From Deltaproteobacteria bacterium (lineage in GTDB: Bacteria; Desulfobacterota; Desulfobaccia; Desulfobaccales; 0-14-0-80-60-11), in NCBI GenBank assembly GCA_019308625.1, contig JAFDHU010000006.1, positions 1-24,796 on the forward strand: a DNA stretch of 24,796 nucleotides. The letters are read 5' to 3'. A model generated the notes under the pieces. It was not told where the DNA came from. It saw only the letters and a program-made list of their open reading frames with translations, and searched no databases. A program made the position numbers and the translations under genes. Below are positions 22,808 to 24,796 of the stretch, piece by piece (within the stretch, counting starts at the first letter, position 1; each line of letters starts with the position of its first letter).

Positions 22808-23619
22808 TGGGAATCAACAGACGCGAATTCATCAAGCTGGCCGGGCTTTCCGCCCTGCTGGGACTGGGAGGCAGAGCGGCGTTTGAATTGGTGCTGCCGG
22901 GCGAAGTGGATGCGGCCCAGAAGGCCAAACCCGCCCTCCAGGGGGCCACGCGCTGGGCCATGGTGGTGGATATGCGCAAGCTGAATGACCAGATCGCGGC
23001 CAAATGCATTCAGGCCTGCCATTCCATTCACAACGTTCCCGACTATATGCATCCCCCGAATCCCAAGCTGACTCTGCCCAAAGAGCTGCAGCAGCGCTGG
23101 GAAATCAAATGGATCTGGACCGACCAGTATGAGCATGCCTTCCCGGGGTTTGAGCAGGATTACCTGTGGGAGAAACTGCACGGGATGAATTTCCTGCTGC
23201 TCTGCAACCATTGCCACAATCCACCCTGCGTGCGGGTGTGCCCCACCAAGGCCACTTTCCAGCGGGCGGACGGCATCGTCATGATGGACATGCACCGATG
23301 CATCGGCTGCCGCTTCTGCATGGCCGCCTGCCCTTACGGGGCCCGGAGCTTTAATTGGCGGGACCCTCGCCCCTACATCCCCAAGGTCAATGAGAGCTAT
23401 CCCACCCGGGAGATCGGCGTGGTGGAGAAATGCCTGTTCTGTAATGAGCGTCTGGCCCAAGGCCAGCAGCCCGCCTGCGTAGAGGCCTCCGAAGGCGCCC
23501 TGACCTTCGGCAATCTGGCCGACCCCAAGTCCAAGGTGAGGGAGCTTTTGCGGACGCACTTCACTATCCGGCGCAAACCACAGCTGGGAACCAACCCTCA
23601 GATCTACTACATCGTGTGA
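22807..23619 (+). CDS. dsrO: DsrO, periplasmic iron-sulfur subunit of DsrMKJOP
   Basis: A 270-residue ferredoxin-like protein with a Tat signal: NRREFIKLAG at 4-13 followed by a hydrophobic stretch, so it is exported folded. Cluster cysteines: Cys67 and 71; Cys133, 136, 141, 145 (CNHCHNPPCVRVC); Cys165, 168, 171, 175 (CIGCRFCMAAC); and Cys209, 212, 224. This fits several [4Fe-4S] clusters as in the HybA/NrfC family. It conducts electrons between DsrJ and the membrane subunit DsrP. The ATG overlapping the dsrJ stop is chosen over the GTG three bases earlier. Confidence 0.95.
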   Translation: MGINRREFIKLAGLSALLGLGGRAAFELVLPGEVDAAQKAKPALQGATRWAMVVDMRKLNDQIAAKCIQACHSIHNVPDYMHPPNPKLTLPKELQQRWEIKWIWTDQYEHAFPGFEQDYLWEKLHGMNFLLLCNHCHNPPCVRVCPTKATFQRADGIVMMDMHRCIGCRFCMAACPYGARSFNWRDPRPYIPKVNESYPTREIGVVEKCLFCNERLAQGQQPACVEASEGALTFGNLADPKSKVRELLRTHFTIRRKPQLGTNPQIYYIV

Positions 23620-23626
23620 GGTTGAC

Positions 23627-24784
23627 ATGCTTGAGAAAGCACTGGTCGGAACAAAAAGATACTACCTGCTGGTAGGGGCGCTGCTGGCCCTCATCGGCAT
23701 CGGGTTCGTCACCTACCTCTGGCAGCTCAAATTCGGCTTGGGGCTCACTGGCATGGGCCGGGATGTGTCCTGGGGCTTCTACATCGCCCAATTGACCTAT
23801 CTGGTCGGAGTGGCGGCCTCGGCAGTTATGGTGGTGCTGCCCTATTATCTCCATGATTACAAGGCCTTCGGGCGCATAACGGTGCTGGGGGAGTTTCTGG
23901 CGGTGGCCTCAGTGACCATGTGCCTCCTGTTTGTCATCGTGGACCTGGGGCGCCCTGACCGGCTGTTCAACATCATCAAGTACCCCACCCCCAATTCCGT
24001 GCTGTTCTGGGACATGGTCGTCCTGAACGTGTACCTGTTCCTGAACATCGTCATCGGCTGGACGGTGCTGGACGCAGAACGCAACGAGGCCCCACCCCCC
24101 AAGTGGGTGAAGCCCCTGATTTACTTGTCCATCCCCTGGGCGCCCAGCATCCATACGGTGACCGCCTTCCTGTACGCCGGCTTGCCGGGCCGGGGCTACT
24201 GGCTCACCGCCATCATGGCCCCCCGCTTTCTGTCTTCGGCCTTTTCTGCCGGTCCGGCCCTGCTCATTTTGCTAGCTCTGCTGGTCAGAAAGTACACCAA
24301 ATTTGACCCCGGCCGGGAGCAGATCCAGACCCTGGCCAAGATCGTTACTTACGCCATCCTGGTCAACGTGTTCTTCTTCCTGTGCGAGCTGTTCACTGTG
24401 TTCTACAGCCAGATTCCGGACCACATGCAGCATTTTTACTACTTGTTCTACGGCCTGCACGGTTTCGGCCGGATGGTGCCCTGGATGTGGTTCGCCATCA
24501 TCGGGATGTCCGTGGCTGCTCTGCTCATGGTCTTCCCCAGCATCCGCCGCAATGAGACCACCTTGGCCCTGACCTGTGGGCTTATCGTGGTCACCACCTG
24601 GATTGACAAGGGGCTGGGGCTGATGACCGGCGGCTTCGTGCCCAACCCCCTGGACCGCATCACCGAGTACTGGCCCACCATCCCCGAACTGCTCATCTCC
24701 ATCGGCGTGTTCGCCATCGGCTTCCTGCTACTCACGGTGCTCTACAAGGTGGCCGTGTCCATCAAGGAGGAAGTCGGCGCCTGA
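23627..24784 (+). CDS. dsrP: DsrP, NrfD-family membrane subunit of DsrMKJOP
   Basis: A polytopic membrane protein of 385 residues with about ten hydrophobic segments, of the NrfD/HybB family of quinone-reactive subunits without heme in most members. The typical NrfD signature DLGRPDRLFNIIKYP is seen at about 105-119, followed by SVLFWDM. It would link the quinone pool to DsrO and DsrJ on the periplasmic side. GAGGT lies 5 bases before the ATG. It is the last gene of the operon in view; only 12 bases follow its stop, so any terminator or further gene is outside. Confidence 0.95.
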   Translation: MLEKALVGTKRYYLLVGALLALIGIGFVTYLWQLKFGLGLTGMGRDVSWGFYIAQLTYLVGVAASAVMVVLPYYLHDYKAFGRITVLGEFLAVASVTMCLLFVIVDLGRPDRLFNIIKYPTPNSVLFWDMVVLNVYLFLNIVIGWTVLDAERNEAPPPKWVKPLIYLSIPWAPSIHTVTAFLYAGLPGRGYWLTAIMAPRFLSSAFSAGPALLILLALLVRKYTKFDPGREQIQTLAKIVTYAILVNVFFFLCELFTVFYSQIPDHMQHFYYLFYGLHGFGRMVPWMWFAIIGMSVAALLMVFPSIRRNETTLALTCGLIVVTTWIDKGLGLMTGGFVPNPLDRITEYWPTIPELLISIGVFAIGFLLLTVLYKVAVSIKEEVGA

Positions 24785-24796
24785 GGCGGGACAGTT

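Overview
The window is a GC-rich, densely coded bacterial chromosome segment. The complete dsrMKJOP operon at its right end (membrane complex of dissimilatory sulfite reduction), with DsrJ as a tri-heme cytochrome and a stand-alone RsbRD_N-type protein in front, points to a sulfate- or sulfite-reducing member of the Desulfobacterota (former Deltaproteobacteria). Finer placement, such as Desulfobaccales-like, is a guess. No rRNA, tRNA, CRISPR array, integrase or transposase was seen.

Left part (1-11222), all on +: the 3' end of a zinc-type (MDR) dehydrogenase, then an alpha-oxoamine synthase that looks more like serine palmitoyltransferase than BioF. A tightly packed exporter set follows: MacB/FtsX-type permease, ABC ATPase, TolC-like outer-membrane protein and HlyD-like adaptor. 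After a hairpin come a large N-acyltransferase-like protein, a GT-C-like polytopic membrane protein, a periplasmic thioredoxin-fold protein without the CXXC motif, and a nucleotide-sugar epimerase/dehydratase. Read together, this may be a locus for making, decorating and exporting a sphingolipid-like amino lipid. That is inference from family identity and order.

Middle part (11223-17499): a palindromic, non-coding repeat of MITE type lies between convergent genes. A minus-strand operon pckA (ATP-type PEP carboxykinase) - ADP-ribosylglycohydrolase comes next; the hydrolase uses a TTG start 11 bases after the pckA stop, with a strong ribosome binding site over that stop. pckA has a good sigma-70-type promoter and a leader hairpin next to its ribosome binding site. 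A frame-split gene of unknown function separates it from an 840-residue protein made of two malic-enzyme modules. The first module has lost metal-binding and catalytic residues and the second has kept most of them. PEP carboxykinase and malic enzyme both act at the PEP/pyruvate/oxaloacetate/malate node.

Right part (17500-24796): a minus-strand pair (8-Cys small protein and a membrane-anchored PD40-like protein), a small membrane protein, then the dsr operon. Its likely promoter (TTGACA at 18979) is overlapped by an 18-base TTGTAAA-N4-TTCACAA element. This closely matches the operator of the NADH-sensing repressor Rex and suggests redox control of the sulfite-reduction membrane complex.
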